From Choricystis sp. odSpoLacu1 (Eukaryota > Chlorophyta > Trebouxiophyceae): a DNA stretch of 64,000 nucleotides. Position numbers and translations under genes: made by a program. Of the stretch, positions 1 to 11,856 are shown one piece after another. The DNA lies in NCBI GenBank assembly GCA_958009055.1, contig OY253663.1, forward strand, positions 62,001 to 126,000, in the 5' to 3' direction. Below the pieces are notes generated by a model. It did not search any database, was not told the DNA's origin, and saw only the letters and a program-made list of their open reading frames with translations. How positions within the stretch are numbered: the first letter of the stretch is position 1; every line of letters starts with the position of its first letter.

Positions 1-2627
1 TGGGCGGTGGTGAGGGGCGCGCCCGGCGTCGCGCCAGTCGTGCTGGAGACAAAGCCGCCGTCGGCTGGAGGTACGGGCGCCGCGTCATCCGACCACCCTG
101 CTGCCGCCAGCGCGGCCCGGAAGGCGGGCTCGACACCATCCAAGTCGGGGCCGTGGAACGCGGCCGAGACGCGCAGGCGCGCGCCGCGCAATCCGGCGGA
201 CGGCGCGGCGGCGAGCAGGGCGTCCAGGGCGGCCGTGGGCCCGCCCACGGTGACCTGGGTGGGCCCGTTGACCGCGGCAACGTGCACGCCCGCATGCTCG
301 GGGCGGACCAGCAGCGAGAGCACTGTGGCGCGGTCGCCCATCAGAGCAGCCATGCCGCCTCCCGGGGGCAGCTGGGCCATGGCCGCCGCGCGGGCGGCCA
401 CCAACTGACACAGCTGGGCCAGGGTGAGGTGGCCCGCCGCGTGGGCGGCCAACGCTTCGCCCGCGCTGTGGCCCGCGGCGGCGGCCGCAGCCACGCCGAC
501 GCGGGCGAGCGTGTGCCACAGCGCGCACTGCAGCAGCGTGGCGGCCGGCAGGGTCAGGCGCACATCGTCGGTTTCGGTGGGGAGGGCGCCCGCGGCGTCG
601 GCGATGCACCAGGGAACCGCGGACGCGGCGGCGGCAGCGCCAGGCGACCGCGGCGCGAGCAACTGCACACCCCCCGGCGTCGCCGCATACGCGTCGCTGA
701 ACGCGTGCGCCGCCTCCCGGAACGCGGGCAACGCGGCATACAACTGATCGCCCGCGCCCGACGACAGCGCGCCCTGGCCGCCAAACACGAGGCCGCCGCG
801 CGGCTTGCGGCCGAGCGTCATGGGCAGGAAGGGCAGCACGTCGGCGATCGGTTGAGCAGTCGCCAACCCGCCCGGCACACCCACCAACGCGGTCCTGTGC
901 GTAAAAAAGCCGCGAGTCAGCATCGGGCACGTGGCACAGTGCGTGCGCACGGCGGCCTCGATCGCCGCGCCCTCAAAGCCGGGCGGTGGCGACTGGAGCA
1001 CAGCGCTGAGGCGCGACGCGGGGGCGGCCCCAAACGCGGCCCACGCCGCGGCAGATTCAAGCAGCGCGTCCCTGCTGGTGGCCAGCAGGGGCACGATGAA
1101 CGCCGGCAGGCTGGGTGGCGGCAGCGCCAGCGCGCGCGCACCGGGGACGGGCGCCGTGAACGGCGCCGTGTCCGCGGCAGCCAGCAGGGCAAACGCGTTG
1201 GCGCCCGCAATCCCAAACGAGTTGACGCCGCACAGGACGCGGTCGCAGCCTGGCGCGGGCGCCAGGCGCGCCATGTCAGTCACCAGGCGCAGGTTGAGGC
1301 GGTCCAGGTCGATGCGCGGGTTGACGGTGCCGCTGAACAGCATGGGCAGCGCGACGCCGTGGTAGAGCGCGAGCGCGGCTTTGGCCAGCGACACGAGCCC
1401 CGCCGCGCTCTCCAGGTGGCCAAAGTTGCCTTTGACCGAGCCCACGGGCAACGGGGCCGCCCGCCCGGGCGCCCGCCCAGCGCTTCACTGACGGCGGCCG
1501 CTTCAATCGGGTCGCCCGCAGGCGTGCCCGTCGCGTGCGCCTCCATCAGCGCGACGTGCGCAGCACCCACGCGCGCGCGCGCGAGCGAGCGGCGCACGAG
1601 GGCCGTCTGCGCCTTGGCCGACGGCTCCGTCGGGTTGGTCTCGCGGCCGTCGTGGTTGATGCCAGTGACGAGGATGTCGGCGTACACGCGGCACGACGCG
1701 CGCGGCACGCGCGCGACGCGGAGCGCGCCGGCATCGCCCGCGACCAGCACCATGGCCACCGCACCCTCGCCCCGCACAAACCCGTCGGCCGCCGCGTCAA
1801 AGGGGAGGGACGTACCCCGCGTCGACAGCGCCCCATTCTCGCCCAGCGTGCGCAGAAAGTGCGGGGACAGCAGGGCGTTGGTGGCGATGACGAGCGCCGC
1901 GTCGCACGAGCCAGAGGCGAGTGATTCCATCGCGACGTGGAGGGCGGTGATGGAGGAGGAGCACGCGGTGTCTAAAGTCAGCGACGGCCCCGTCAGCCCC
2001 AGCGCCTGGGACACTAAGTTGGCCAGGTAGCACGCATAGTTGCCCATGATGGTGGGCTTGGCAAACGCGCCGCGCCCCGACACGAGGCGCGCGACGTGCT
2101 CTGGCAGGCCCGTCGCAGCAAACACGCCGACGGACGCGTCTCCAGAGGCGATGTCGGCGGCTGGAATCCCGGCATCGTGTAGGGCTTCGCCCGCCACCTC
2201 CAACGCCATGCGCAGCTGGGGGTCGGCGTGCGCGACGCCCGCGAGCGGCATGCCAAACGCGACCGTTTCGGCGTGCCACACGCGGTCGCCGGACAGGCAG
2301 GCGAACCGCATGCTGGCCACCGCGTTCTGCCAGACGGGGGGGAAGCGGCCGGGGGGGAGGGGGCCGATGGCAGTCTGCTTGTGGGCGATAAAGTCTGAGG
2401 AGGAAGAGGAGGGGGTCGGTTGGAGGGGGTCGGTTGGAGGGGGTCGGTTGGAGGGGGTCGGGTGGAAGAGGAGGGGGTCGGGTGTGGTTTTGCCGACGAT
2501 GAGGGAAAAGAAGAGAGGCCTACGGCTCCCCCGCCTCCCACAACCACTCTCTACACTCACCTGCCAACTCGACGGGCGAGTCGACGTCGCCCGGCAGGCG
2601 CAGGCCGATGCCTACGATGGAGGCCAT
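1..2627 (-). CDS. Type I polyketide synthase, KS-AT part (3' end outside window)
   Basis: Modular type I polyketide synthase: the ketosynthase (KS) condenses acyl chains and the acyltransferase (AT) loads extender units. Exon 1 is 2561-2627 (starts MASIVGIGLRLPG), intron 2395-2560, exon 2 from 2394 down to the window edge. KS motifs: active-site Cys in DTACSSS (residue about 167), first His in EAHATGT (about 309), second His in VKGNFGHLES. The AT follows, with GHSAGE nucleophile motif near 390-410 and FGGQGA earlier. KS begins almost at the N-terminus, so no loading domain precedes it in this reading. The frame changes once between SEALGG and APLPVGSVKGN (about 1450-1475, G/C-rich); one base too few or two too many explains it. 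Downstream modules lie beyond position 1. Family assignment is firm; product unknown. Confidence 0.85.
2411..2466. repeat. 14-bp minisatellite in polyketide synthase intron 1
   Basis: About four head-to-tail copies of the 14-mer GGGGGTCGGTTGGA, followed by a degenerate copy to about 2490. It lies wholly inside the intron between the first two ketosynthase exons. Confidence 0.85.
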
Positions 2628-3352
2628 CGTGACCGGATGTGTGTAAAAAGTCTGAGAAAGAAAAGCGTCGGGAGGAGGGGCGTGAGTCGTGCGAGGTGGG
2701 GGGGGACCAGTTGCGCGCCTTGTATCCCACAAGCGCTGGCTTCCCGATCGTCTGCCAAACCCCAGACGCGTCAACCTGATCGTCTGCGTCCAGCGCGTGA
2801 CGCGGGGGGGTGTCGCAGCAGCCGGGCGCGCGTGCATGCTCCGCCGTCAAACAACGTGCGGCGAGCGAGTTGTCGGTTTGCGTGTTTTTGTGCGTGCCGC
2901 CTCTTTTGCCCCCCGCCCCCCCCACCACATTGGCGCGTCAAAGGTGGCTCGCCGTCAAACAACGTGCGGCGAGCGAGTTGTCGGTTTGCGTGCTTTTGTG
3001 CGTGCCGCCTCTTTTGCCCCCCGCCCCCCCCCACCACATTGGCGCGTCAAAGGTGGCCCATGCTTGTACTCACTGATGCGGGAGGAGGAGGAGGGAGGCA
3101 GGCGTGATATACCAAACAACCGACAAGTGACGCGCCAAATGCGCAAGGCGTGTGGTTTCGTGCTGACAGTGTGGCCAAACACACTGGCGTACTCTGCACC
3201 CCCCTCGGGAAAATCGACGAGAATCCAATAAAACAAGGGTCTTTCATTCTACACTGTTGAAGAGCCAATAAAACAAGCGTCCATTCTACACTGTTTGAGA
3301 GCAGGAATACAAGCAGCAACGCAAACACGGCGGCCGCTCTCACACCACCACC
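2628..3352. repeat. Gene-free spacer with two tandem duplications
   Basis: No gene is supported here. Positions 2842-2949 are repeated at 2950 to about 3058 (period 108, near identical, differing at single bases and in C-run length). A second pair, 3225-3264 and 3265-3302 (period about 40), each carries CCAATAAAAC and a CATTCTACACTGTT tail. The AATAAA motifs are on the plus strand, where no gene ends nearby. The stretch separates the 5' end of the polyketide synthase gene from the 3' end of the next minus-strand gene, so it probably holds the promoter of the former. Confidence 0.8.
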
Positions 3353-5871
3353 TCACTCGACCGCGACCCGCCCCGTCGCGACTGCCGCCTCCAACAACGG
3401 CGCGGGCGCGGGCGCCGCCCCGCCTTCTCCTCTAGCAGCCGCCTCCTCACCCGCGCGGGCTAAAGCAGCCGCTAATTCGCCCCCGCGGCGCGCGTCCAGG
3501 CGGGTCAGAGCTGTGGCAGCCGCCGCGCTGCGCGCGCGCGGGTCGTCGCCCGCGGCCGCCAGGATGGCCGCCATGCCGCCCGCGGCCGCCAGGATGGCGT
3601 CATCTATGCGGGTAGCGGTCAGTAGCAGCAACAGGGCGGCCAGGCGGGCGTCGGCGGCGCGGGCAGCGTGCGGGGTGCAGGTGCCGCCGCCGCCACTCGC
3701 AGGCAGCGCCGCCAACACAGCACGCAAACCGTTCACCGGCAGCACCGCGGCCACAGTGTCGGGTAGGGCGGTGGCGCCCGCTAGGAATGCAGGTGTGGGA
3801 CGGGTGACGGCGGCTGTGGCGGCCAGGCCGTCGACCGCGCCGCCGCCCGCCAGCGTGGCGGGGGGCGGGTGCGGGCGCGCGACACACTCCAACAGCAGGT
3901 CGACCGCGTCCGCGCAGGCGCGAGGCCGGGCGTTGGGTGGAGCGGTGGCCAGCCAGGCTGTGAGTGAGGCGACGGTGGCGAGCGCGGTGGCGAGCCGCGG
4001 CGGCGGCGCTCTGTCGTTGGTTTCGCTTCGTTCACTCACACCTGCCCACGCCAGCAGCGCACCCCTCACAGCAGCCACGACGCGGGTGGCGGCGTGCTGG
4101 CTGGGGGATGCCAGTACGGCGGCCAGCAGGGCGCCGATCGCGCAGGCCGGAGGGTCGCCCACTGCGCGCGGTGGCGGCGGCAGCAGCGTGTCTGAGTCGC
4201 GGGGAGCGCGTGCCAGCACTGCCGCCAGCAACGCTCGCCCCGCGTCGCCGGCGCGGTCGTCGTCGCAGGTCAACAAGTCGACTGCAGCCGTCGCTGGTGG
4301 GGACAGGGGCGACGTTTTTGAGCGGCGCGGCGCGGCGCGCGCCAACAAGTGTGCGACTGCCGGCACAAGCGCGGGGGGCAGCCCCACGCCCAGCGCGGCC
4401 AAGATTGTGGCCAGAGGAGGGGCATCAGAAGTGCAGTCGGCTGTGTCTTCCGCACACTCACCCCCCGCCACGCTGGCCGCCAGCGCGTCGGCCGCGGCCG
4501 CCGGGCGGTCGGCCAGCAGTGCGCGCGCGGCGTCCGCCGCCGCGTCGCCCTCCGCGCCCGCGGCCAGGCCGTCCAGCAGCACACACGCAATGTTGCGCCG
4601 GGTTTCGGGGGGGCAGGCGCCCGTGGCAGCCAGCAGGGACGCGTACGCGGGCAGGCCGCCCGCCGCGGTGAGGCGGGCGGGATCGATTTGCGAACGAGCG
4701 TCGACACAGCCGCCATCCTCACTCTCATACACAGCCGCCACCGCCAACCGCGCCAAGTGCAGCCCCACGTGCGCTGGCCACCCACCCTCGGTCGCGGCGG
4801 CCGCCAGCGCCACCGCCGCGCGCGGCGGCACGACAGCCGCGGCGCGCGCGGTCAGGCCGCCCCCGCCGCCGCGCGTTGCGACGGCAGCCAGCGCGTCGGC
4901 TGCAGCCCGCCAGTCGGCGTCGGTGACATTAGCAGCGGCCGCTGCATCGTCCAGCAGGGCGGCCAACAGGTGGGTCACCCATTCGAGAAACGCGGTGGCA
5001 GGTGGAGACGCCGGGTGGTGCGCCAGCGGCCGCGCGTCGCTGCCCCCGCTGCCCCCTTCGTCGCCTGACCTCGGCGCGTCCACTAGGTCAGCATGCAGCG
5101 CCAGCGCCAGCATCGCGTCAAACGCGCGGGCGCGGCCGCCGTCGGCCGCGGCGGCGCGCAGCGGGCGCAGCGTCAGTGCGAGCGCGCCGCCGCCGCCACC
5201 CCCGCTGCCGCGCCAGGCGTCCACCACCAGCTTGGCCAGGACTCGGCCACCGTCACGCCGGGTGGTGGACTCGGCGGCTTCGTCGTTGGACTCTGTGTCT
5301 GCGAGGGCGGCTTTGAGCGCGGCCTCTGCCTCCACCGCCGACACGTCCAGCGGCCTCTGGTCGCGCCACCGCACGGCGGCCGGCCGGCGGCGAGGGTGGG
5401 CAGGCGATTTGGGGGGCGGTGGACCGGCCGCCACCGCGTGGGCAGCGGTGGTGGCGGCCGCGCGCTCAAGCGAGCGCAGCAGCGAGGCGCGAGCGCGCGC
5501 GCCGCCGTGCGGCGGAGGCGGCAGCGGCGGCCCTGTCAACGCGTCAGCCAGCCAAGGCGCGCCGCACGCGATGGAGGGGGCGCCGTGGCGGGCGGCCAGC
5601 AGGTCGGCGGTGAGGAGGGGGGTGGGTGGCGAGGGCTGAGAGGAGAGGAGGGGTGAGGGTTTTCGTCTTTGCCTTGCCGCCGTTTTGCGCACACACACTC
5701 ACACAACAGACTCACCTCGGCACCCCCGCCAAACGCCTCCGGCCCGTCGTCCAGCAGCCCGCCGCGTGCGAGCGCGGCCAGCGCCGCGCGCGATTCCCCG
5801 TTCAGTGTCGACAGCGTTGCCACCCGCAGCGCGGCGGCCAGGGTGGCGGCGTCTGCTCGTGGGACTGCCAT
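3353..5871 (-). CDS. Ala-rich solenoid-like protein A, unknown function
   Basis: Two exons: 5716-5871 (52 codons, start MAVPRADAATLAAAL) and 3353-5635; the intron 5636-5715 has donor GTGAGT and acceptor CTCTCAG with phase 0. The product is about 812 residues, very rich in Ala, with repeated amphipathic helices (LLAAVLA-, ALAASVA-type) as in ARM/HEAT solenoids. No catalytic motif or membrane segment was seen. I do not recognise an orthologue. It is head-to-head with the golgin-84-like gene across 245 bp (5872-6116). The exon structure is convincing because the opposite-strand open frame over the same bases has no homology and breaks the splice logic. Confidence 0.7.
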
Positions 5872-6116
5872 TTGGCTGGCGCGTGTGGGACGCAGCGTCG
5901 GGGAGGCGCGCGGGGTTTTTAAACGACGCGCGAGTGTGTTTTTCCCATCGCACGATTTTGTTTTCGCCCACTCTCTCCCCGCCAAAAAAGAGAGCCTCCG
6001 CGCCGCCTCTCCCTGCTCTATCGTCCCCGAGCGACGTGTGAGTGCGGACTGTGCCTACACACACACGCCACTGCCCCGCAACACAACGCTCGCCGGTTGC
6101 GTCGGCTCCACCCACG

Positions 6117-7871
6117 ATGGATTGGGTCACCTCCCAACTCAAAGCGGCGGAAGGCACGATCGAGGGCCTGCTACAGCAGGCAGACCGATCGGCAGCCGCC
6201 CTGGCGGAGTCGATAGAGGCCAAAGCGGCCGACGGGCCGGCGATGCAGGCGCGGCCGACCGCTCCCCCGACGTCGGGGCCGCGCCCGCCCGCCGCGCCGG
6301 CGCCGCGCCCCCATCCTGTCACGCCTGGCAATGATCAGGGCACACCCGCTGTGCGCGGACGTGGTGTTGGCAGCCGCGGCCTGCGGCCTGGGCTCGTGCG
6401 GCCGCAGGCGCCTGCAGCGCCACGCCTGTCAGGCGTGTGCCCGCCAGCACGGCGGGTGGCAACCCAGCCGGCTGCACCGCGGCCGGCGGCGCCGCGGCCA
6501 GCGGTTGCCACGCCGTCGCCACCGGCTGCAGTGCCACCGCCACCTGCTGCCGCACCGACTCCGCCCCCCCGACCGACTGCTGCCACTGCTGCTGCATCCC
6601 TGGCGGCCGCCGCGGCCGTCACTCTGTCGCGCGCGGCAGATGCCGTAGCCCCAGGCGACGCGGGGGAGACTAGGGAAGCCAGACTGAGCCGGCCGGTGGC
6701 TAATTTGCGACGCTTGCTCGACGCGGCGCGCGCCGAAAACGCGGCCCTCGAAGACGATGCCGCCGCCGCCGATGCGAGGGCGGCCGAGAGTGAAGCGGCG
6801 CGCGAGGATGCCGAGCGTGCAGCCGCGGCCGCCGTCGCGGCGGAACGCGCTGCTTCCGAGCGCGCCGCGGCTGCCGACGCGGCGTGCGCGACCGCCACCG
6901 CAGCAGCAGAGGCCGCCACCCGCGACCGCGACGACGCCCGCGCCGCGTCCGAGCGCGCGGGAGACGCGACGGATGCCGTGTTGACCGCCACGCGCGATGA
7001 GTTGGCCGCCGCGGAGGCGAGGCTGGAGGCGGAACGCGCGGCGCACGCCGACACGCGCGCGTCGGCCGCGGCACGAGACGCCGAGCTGGAGGCTAGGCTG
7101 GCGGACGCGACCGCGGCGGCGGCGGACGCGGCGGCTGCTTCCGAGCGCGAGTGGGGGACCCGGCTGCAGGATGCAGAGGCGCGGGCGGCCGCGGCAGAGG
7201 CACGTGCTGCGGCTGCGCACGAACGCGCGCCGTCACCGCCGCCGCCGCAGCCTCAAGTCGCCACCGCGGCCACGCGGGACGCGCTGGCTATAGCCCAGGC
7301 GGCCGCCGATGCTGTTGCAGCCCGGGCGCTGTCTGCTGAGGCCGCCGCGCGCGCCGCGCGCGCGGAGGCCGCGGCGGCGGTCGATGCAGCCAACCGACGC
7401 CCACCATCGGCCACGGCGGCGGACGCCCGGGTGCGCGAGCTGAGTGAGCTGCTGTACTCCAAACAGGCCGCGCTGGAGGAGGCGCTGGCCGCGGCCTCTG
7501 CCAATGAAGCGTGCGTCGCGTTGCTGCGGGCGGAACTGGCGTCTGCGTCTGCTGCCCCGCCCCCCCGCCGCCGCCAGGCGGGCGGCTTGCTCGCCAGTGA
7601 CTCAGACATCGTCCCCACCGACGTCGCCTATGGCGACCGGTACGCCGCCCTGGCGTCCAGGCCGCGTGTCGGGCGCGCGGTGCGCGCGGGCGCGACCGCG
7701 CTCGACAGTGCGGCCGCCGTCGCGGTGCGCGCGTTGAGGGCGTCGCCAGCGGTGAGGCTGGCGGTGGTGGGCTACCTTGTCCTGGTCCATTTCTACGTGT
7801 ACGCGTTGCTGGGGCGGCTGCATGCGCTTGCGGTGGGGGTGAGTGCCGGCAGCAAGGGTGGGTTGCCGTGA
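6117..7871 (+). CDS. Golgin-84-like tail-anchored coiled-coil protein
   Basis: Single exon, 584 residues. The N-terminus [13 protein letters not shown] matches the start of plant golgin candidates 1/2 (golgin-84 type, SWLKAAEDL-like). After a Pro/Ala-rich low-complexity stretch (about 45-190) comes a long Ala/Glu/Arg heptad-rich coiled coil (about 210-500), then a C-terminal hydrophobic anchor ([20 protein letters not shown], about 548-567) followed by a short lumenal tail. This architecture fits a Golgi membrane tether, anchored by its C-terminus with the coil in the cytosol. The start was chosen at the ATG giving the conserved WLKAAE-like segment rather than an upstream in-frame codon. It shares a divergent promoter with solenoid protein A. 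Confidence 0.75.
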   Translation: MDWVTSQLKAAEGTIEGLLQQADRSAAALAESIEAKAADGPAMQARPTAPPTSGPRPPAAPAPRPHPVTPGNDQGTPAVRGRGVGSRGLRPGLVRPQAPAAPRLSGVCPPARRVATQPAAPRPAAPRPAVATPSPPAAVPPPPAAAPTPPPRPTAATAAASLAAAAAVTLSRAADAVAPGDAGETREARLSRPVANLRRLLDAARAENAALEDDAAAADARAAESEAAREDAERAAAAAVAAERAASERAAAADAACATATAAAEAATRDRDDARAASERAGDATDAVLTATRDELAAAEARLEAERAAHADTRASAAARDAELEARLADATAAAADAAAASEREWGTRLQDAEARAAAAEARAAAAHERAPSPPPPQPQVATAATRDALAIAQAAADAVAARALSAEAAARAARAEAAAAVDAANRRPPSATAADARVRELSELLYSKQAALEEALAAASANEACVALLRAELASASAAPPPRRRQAGGLLASDSDIVPTDVAYGDRYAALASRPRVGRAVRAGATALDSAAAVAVRALRASPAVRLAVVGYLVLVHFYVYALLGRLHALAVGVSAGSKGGLP

Positions 7872-8079
7872 AAATGAGAAACGTTTTTGGCTCCGACACA
7901 ACGCTTTCTTCTCTCCCCCTTCACACCGCGCCCCCCCGCGGCCACCTTACTCTCCACACACCAGCACACCACACGCATTGCGACTGTGCACACACGCACA
8001 CGCACACACTCTGCCCTTGCGGGCACCGTTTACCTACACTCCCTCTCCGTCCCCCTCGGGCGCGTGGGGCTGTCCCCCA

Positions 8080-9390
8080 ATGCCGCCCGACCCCGCCTCC
8101 GCCCCGCCTCCTCCCGCCGCCAAGGACGGCGTCGACACCCTGGGCCCAGACACGCCGGCGCCTGCGCCGCGGCCAGCGTCCCGCCCGTCGGCGCGGGCCG
8201 TGCCCCCCGCTGCCCGCGCGCTGCTGGGCGCCGACACGGTCGGTGTCGACGGCGACGTCACACCACACGCTGACGGCGGGCAGGCCAGCGTAACAGAGCC
8301 TCTGCTTGACGCGAGTGAGGATCAGTTCACCTTTTTTCCGGTTCGTTTCAACGATATCTTCAAAATGTACAAGCAAGCCGTCGCCTCCTTCTGGACAGTC
8401 GAGGAGGTGGACCTCTCCCAGGACGCGCGCGACTGGAAGAAGCTGACCAGTGATGAACGTTACTTTGTGTCCCACGTGCTAGCCTTCTTCGCGGCCTCAG
8501 ACGGCATCGTGCTGGAAAACCTGGCCGCCCGGTTCATGACCGACGTGCAGGTGCCTGAAGCCCGCGCGTTCTATGGCTTCCAGATCGCGATCGAAAACAT
8601 CCACTCGGGTGAGCAGTGTGGACGGGGGGAGGGAGGGGGAGAGGGAGGGGAGGCGACGCCAAAAACGAAAAAACAACACCGACGCTCCACCTCCCCACCC
8701 GTCACAGAAATGTACTCCCTCCTGCTGACCTCCTACATCAAAGACTCCGCTGAACGCACCCGCCTGCTGGACGCCATCCACACCATTCCCACCGTCTCCA
8801 AAAAGGCGGCGTGGGCGCTCCAGTGGACGGGGTCGGCGGCCTTGTTTGCAGAGCGCCTGGTCGCGTTTGCGTGCGTCGAAGGCATCCATTTCTCGGGCTC
8901 CTTTTGCGCCATCTTCTGGCTCAAGAAGCGCGGCCTCATGCCCGGCCTCACCTTCTCCAACGAACTCATTTCCCGGGATGAAGGCCTGCACACCGACTTT
9001 GCGTGCCTGCTCTACTCATTGCTCACCCACAAACTGGACGCAGACCGCGTTGCCGAGATTGTGGCCGACGCGGTCGCCCTGGAAAAAGAGTTTGTGACGG
9101 AGGCGCTGCCCGTCAGCCTGATTGGGATGAATGCTGGACTGATGGCGTCCTACATCGAGTTTGTCGCCGACCGCCTGCTCTCCGCGCTCGGCCACGCCCC
9201 GCTCTACGGGTCGGCCAACCCGTTTGACTGGATGGAGATGATCTCGCTCCAAGGCAAAACCAACTTCTTTGAGCGGCGGGTGGGCGAGTACCAAAAGGCG
9301 GGCGTCATGGTGGGCGCCAAAGGGGCGGCCAAGGGTGCCGGCAGCACCGGGTCGCAAGAGTTCGAGTTCAGGACGGACGCCGATTTTTGA
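8080..9390 (+). CDS. RNR2: Ribonucleotide reductase small subunit (R2)
   Basis: Class Ia ribonucleotide reductase subunit that holds the diiron-tyrosyl radical for dNTP synthesis. Exons 8080-8608 and 8708-9390; the 99-nt intron 8609-8707 is GT-AG. Product about 403 residues. Iron ligands visible: D111 (EEVDLSQD), E172 and H175 (IENIHSEMY), E234 (ACVEGIHF), E268 and H271 ([10 protein letters not shown]); radical Tyr is Y179, just after the splice junction. The C-terminus ends in DADF, the tail that docks on R1. The N-terminal 75 residues are Pro/Ala-rich and poorly conserved, longer than usual. The intron is a multiple of three and stop-free, so retention would insert 33 residues beside the radical site. 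Confidence 0.95.
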   Translation: MPPDPASAPPPPAAKDGVDTLGPDTPAPAPRPASRPSARAVPPAARALLGADTVGVDGDVTPHADGGQASVTEPLLDASEDQFTFFPVRFNDIFKMYKQAVASFWTVEEVDLSQDARDWKKLTSDERYFVSHVLAFFAASDGIVLENLAARFMTDVQVPEARAFYGFQIAIENIHSGEQCGRGEGGGEGGEATPKTKKQHRRSTSPPVTEMYSLLLTSYIKDSAERTRLLDAIHTIPTVSKKAAWALQWTGSAALFAERLVAFACVEGIHFSGSFCAIFWLKKRGLMPGLTFSNELISRDEGLHTDFACLLYSLLTHKLDADRVAEIVADAVALEKEFVTEALPVSLIGMNAGLMASYIEFVADRLLSALGHAPLYGSANPFDWMEMISLQGKTNFFERRVGEYQKAGVMVGAKGAAKGAGSTGSQEFEFRTDADF

Positions 9391-9663
9391 GGTTTTTAGG
9401 TTGGCGCCCAGGCATGATTTTGACCCCCCACACAAACGCACGATTGTACCCTCCTTTGAATCAACACCACTCGGCTCCGTTGTTTGAACGCAGAAAAAAA
9501 AAAACATTATGAAAACGATTTTGTAAGCACATCTCTTTTTGCCGCGACCACTCCTCTTCCGTTTTCTCTGCGCCTCTTCTTCTGGCCGCCCCACCAGCCC
9601 CCACGTTGTCGTGTGCGCTTCCTCGCCTCATCACACAGTCACACACATACACACAGCCACAGC

Positions 9664-11795
9664 ATGGCCACCACGCCCGCCCCCCCTCACGCCGCCACGT
9701 CGCCACCCCCCTCCCGGCCCTCCCCCCCCCCACCCGGCGCCCCACCCACACGGGCCGCCACCCAGGCTCCGGAGCAGCAGCCGCCATCACCCCCACCGTC
9801 CTTCTACACTCTGCTGGCCACCGCGGCCGACCCGCACGCTGATGACGATGCTCGCGTCGCGGCCGCGTCCGCGCTGGCGCCCGCCCTGGCGGCAGCCCCG
9901 CCTCGCGACCCGACCACCGTGGACGCTGTTCTTGACGCCCTGGCCTCGCTGTCCTGTGACGAGTTTGAGGGGGTGGCGGTGGCCGGGTGTGCCGCTGCCG
10001 CCGCAGCCTCACACTGGCTGCCTGCCCACTCAGCGACCCACCTGGCGGCCGCCCTGGCACGGCGGGCGGGCGTCCACCCCCGCCGCGCGGTGCGTTGTGC
10101 TGCTGTGAGTACTGCTGCAGCCCTGTCCGCCGGCTGCCGCCGCGGCGACGCCGCCGTCGCAACGCACCTGGTGCCAGTGCTCGTCGCGCGCGCAGCCGGC
10201 GCCACCCCCGCGGTGCGTGCCGCCGCGCTGGCCGCGGCGGGAGAGCTCGCACGTGCATCCCCGTGGACCGGGCAGCTCGTGGTGGGCGCCCTGCTGGCGG
10301 GCGCGACTGACGACGACGACGGCGTTGCCGCGACCGCGGCGGCTGCGCTGGGAGGGGAGGCGCCGCCGCCGACGCGACCACGCTACCCGCGCTGCGCCCG
10401 GCAGCCAGGCTGGTCAACCAACCATACATCCAATCCGTCGTGCTGCCCAGCGCGGGGGAGGTGGTGGCCTCCGCCGCGGCCGACGCGCGCGCGCCGTGCC
10501 TCGGTGTGCGCGCGTCGCCCGCCCGCGTGTTGTGGGGGTTGGTGGCGGCTGTAGGGGCGGGCTTGGATGAAGCCAACATCGTCATCATCATACACACACT
10601 CGCCCTCCAACTCGCTGGCGGCGGCGACGCCGCGTGGTGTGCCGTGCTTGCAGCCCAAGCGCTCGCGTCGGCCGCGCCGCCATCAGCCTGGCTGCCGCCC
10701 GAGCTGCAGCTCGAAGAAGGCGACTCCAAGCTCACCATGCTGTCCTCCCTGCTGTTTGGGTGTGCGGCTGGTAGCCACCGGTTGGACGGTGGCTCAGCGT
10801 CGGCCGTCGCGGCAGCCGTTGCGGCCGCCGCAGCCGCCACCCCCTCTCCCTCCCCCGCCGCCATCCACCAAGCCGTCACGCTGACGACGCGCGCTGCGGC
10901 ACCGCCTCTGCCAGACACCGCGTGCCGCGACCTGTGGCGCTCCACGCTGAGCATGAGCAGCGACGACGACGACGCGCCCGCCTGCCCACCCCCCGCTCTC
11001 GTGGCCGCGTCTGGCGCTGCTGATGCGGCCGCCTTCACCGCAGCCCACGCACCCTCTCTGCTGGCGTCTGCCATGGCCGACCTTGCCGCGGCACGCGGAG
11101 ACGCGTGCATTGCGCCGCGCGCGCTGGGCATGCTGCTCCCGTGCCTCGACGCAGCGACACTGGCGACCATTCTGCCCTCTTTGCTGACATCCCTGGCGCC
11201 CACGTTTGGCGGGGATGATGCCGTGCTGCAGGCTCGCCTGCTGCACACGTTGACGGTGATGGCGGCGACGCCCGCCGGCGCGACCGCGCTGCGCGGTGGC
11301 GCCGTGCCGAAGCTCGCGTCCACCCTCCTGGCCCCCGCCCTCGCCCAGCGGCGGCGGGGAGGCGGTGGCGCGGGCGTCAGGCAGGGGGCTGTCTCCCTGT
11401 TGGCGTGCGTGGCTGGCGGTGCGGCGGACGGCGCGGCCTGCTTTGCCCCGCTCGTCCCAGCACTCGCCGAGTGCGCGCGTGGCGGCAACGCGCCGCCGCC
11501 GCTGGTGCGTTCTGCAGCGGCCGCCCTGGCCGCGGTCGCGCGTGGCACGCCGATGGAGAATTCTTTGCCCGGTGCCGACGATGCCACGTCCGCCCTGGTC
11601 GACGCGTTGGAAGGTGCCGACTCAAGCGCGCGCGTCGCGGCGGCCGCCGCGCTTGCGGCTGTCGTGCCGCGCGCGCACGCGCGGGCGCGCTCCAAGGCAG
11701 CGGCCGCGCTGGCGCTGCACGCGGGCGATGTGGCCGTGCCTGAAGTCGCGACGGCTGCTGCTGCTGCGGCGGCGGCGTTGACCGAGGGGAGGTGA
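9664..11795 (+). CDS. Ala-rich solenoid-like protein B (one frame slip)
   Basis: About 709 residues if the frame is restored. It starts MATTPAPPHAATSPPP with a Pro-rich leader, then many Ala-rich helical repeats (VRAAALAAAGELA, LLHTLTVMAATPAG, VRSAAAALAAVA) resembling HEAT/ARM units. No active-site motif. The frame changes once at about 10350-10362, inside GGGAGGGGAGGCGCCGCC: before it the chain reads AATAAAALGGE, after it AADATTLPALRPAARLV. Lengths fit one missing base or two extra. The antisense strand is also open over this region but shows no family features. I do not recognise the protein. It ends only 61 bp before the next start codon. Confidence 0.6.
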
Positions 11796-11856
11796 AATGA
11801 AATAACACGGGCCACACACCTCGACCTGGTTTGGCCACCGCGCGAGCCTCACTCTT

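Noticed and set aside
153..2030. Long plus-strand open frame opposite the polyketide synthase
   Set aside because: It is the antisense of clear KS/AT coding sequence; Arg/Gly/Ala-rich with no motif. Such mirror frames are a product of high GC.
2411..3302. CRISPR-like array
   Set aside because: Units are directly adjacent without unique spacers, in a eukaryotic context; they are minisatellites and tandem duplications.
3513..5639. 708-residue plus-strand frame opposite solenoid protein A
   Set aside because: Composition is an Ala/Ser/Arg mirror of the other strand, and only the minus strand has a matching spliced first exon and phase.
9461..11815. 784-residue minus-strand frame opposite solenoid protein B
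   Set aside because: Uninterrupted, which was tempting given the frame break on the plus strand, but it is low-complexity, overlaps the start of neighbours, and lacks helical repeat pattern.
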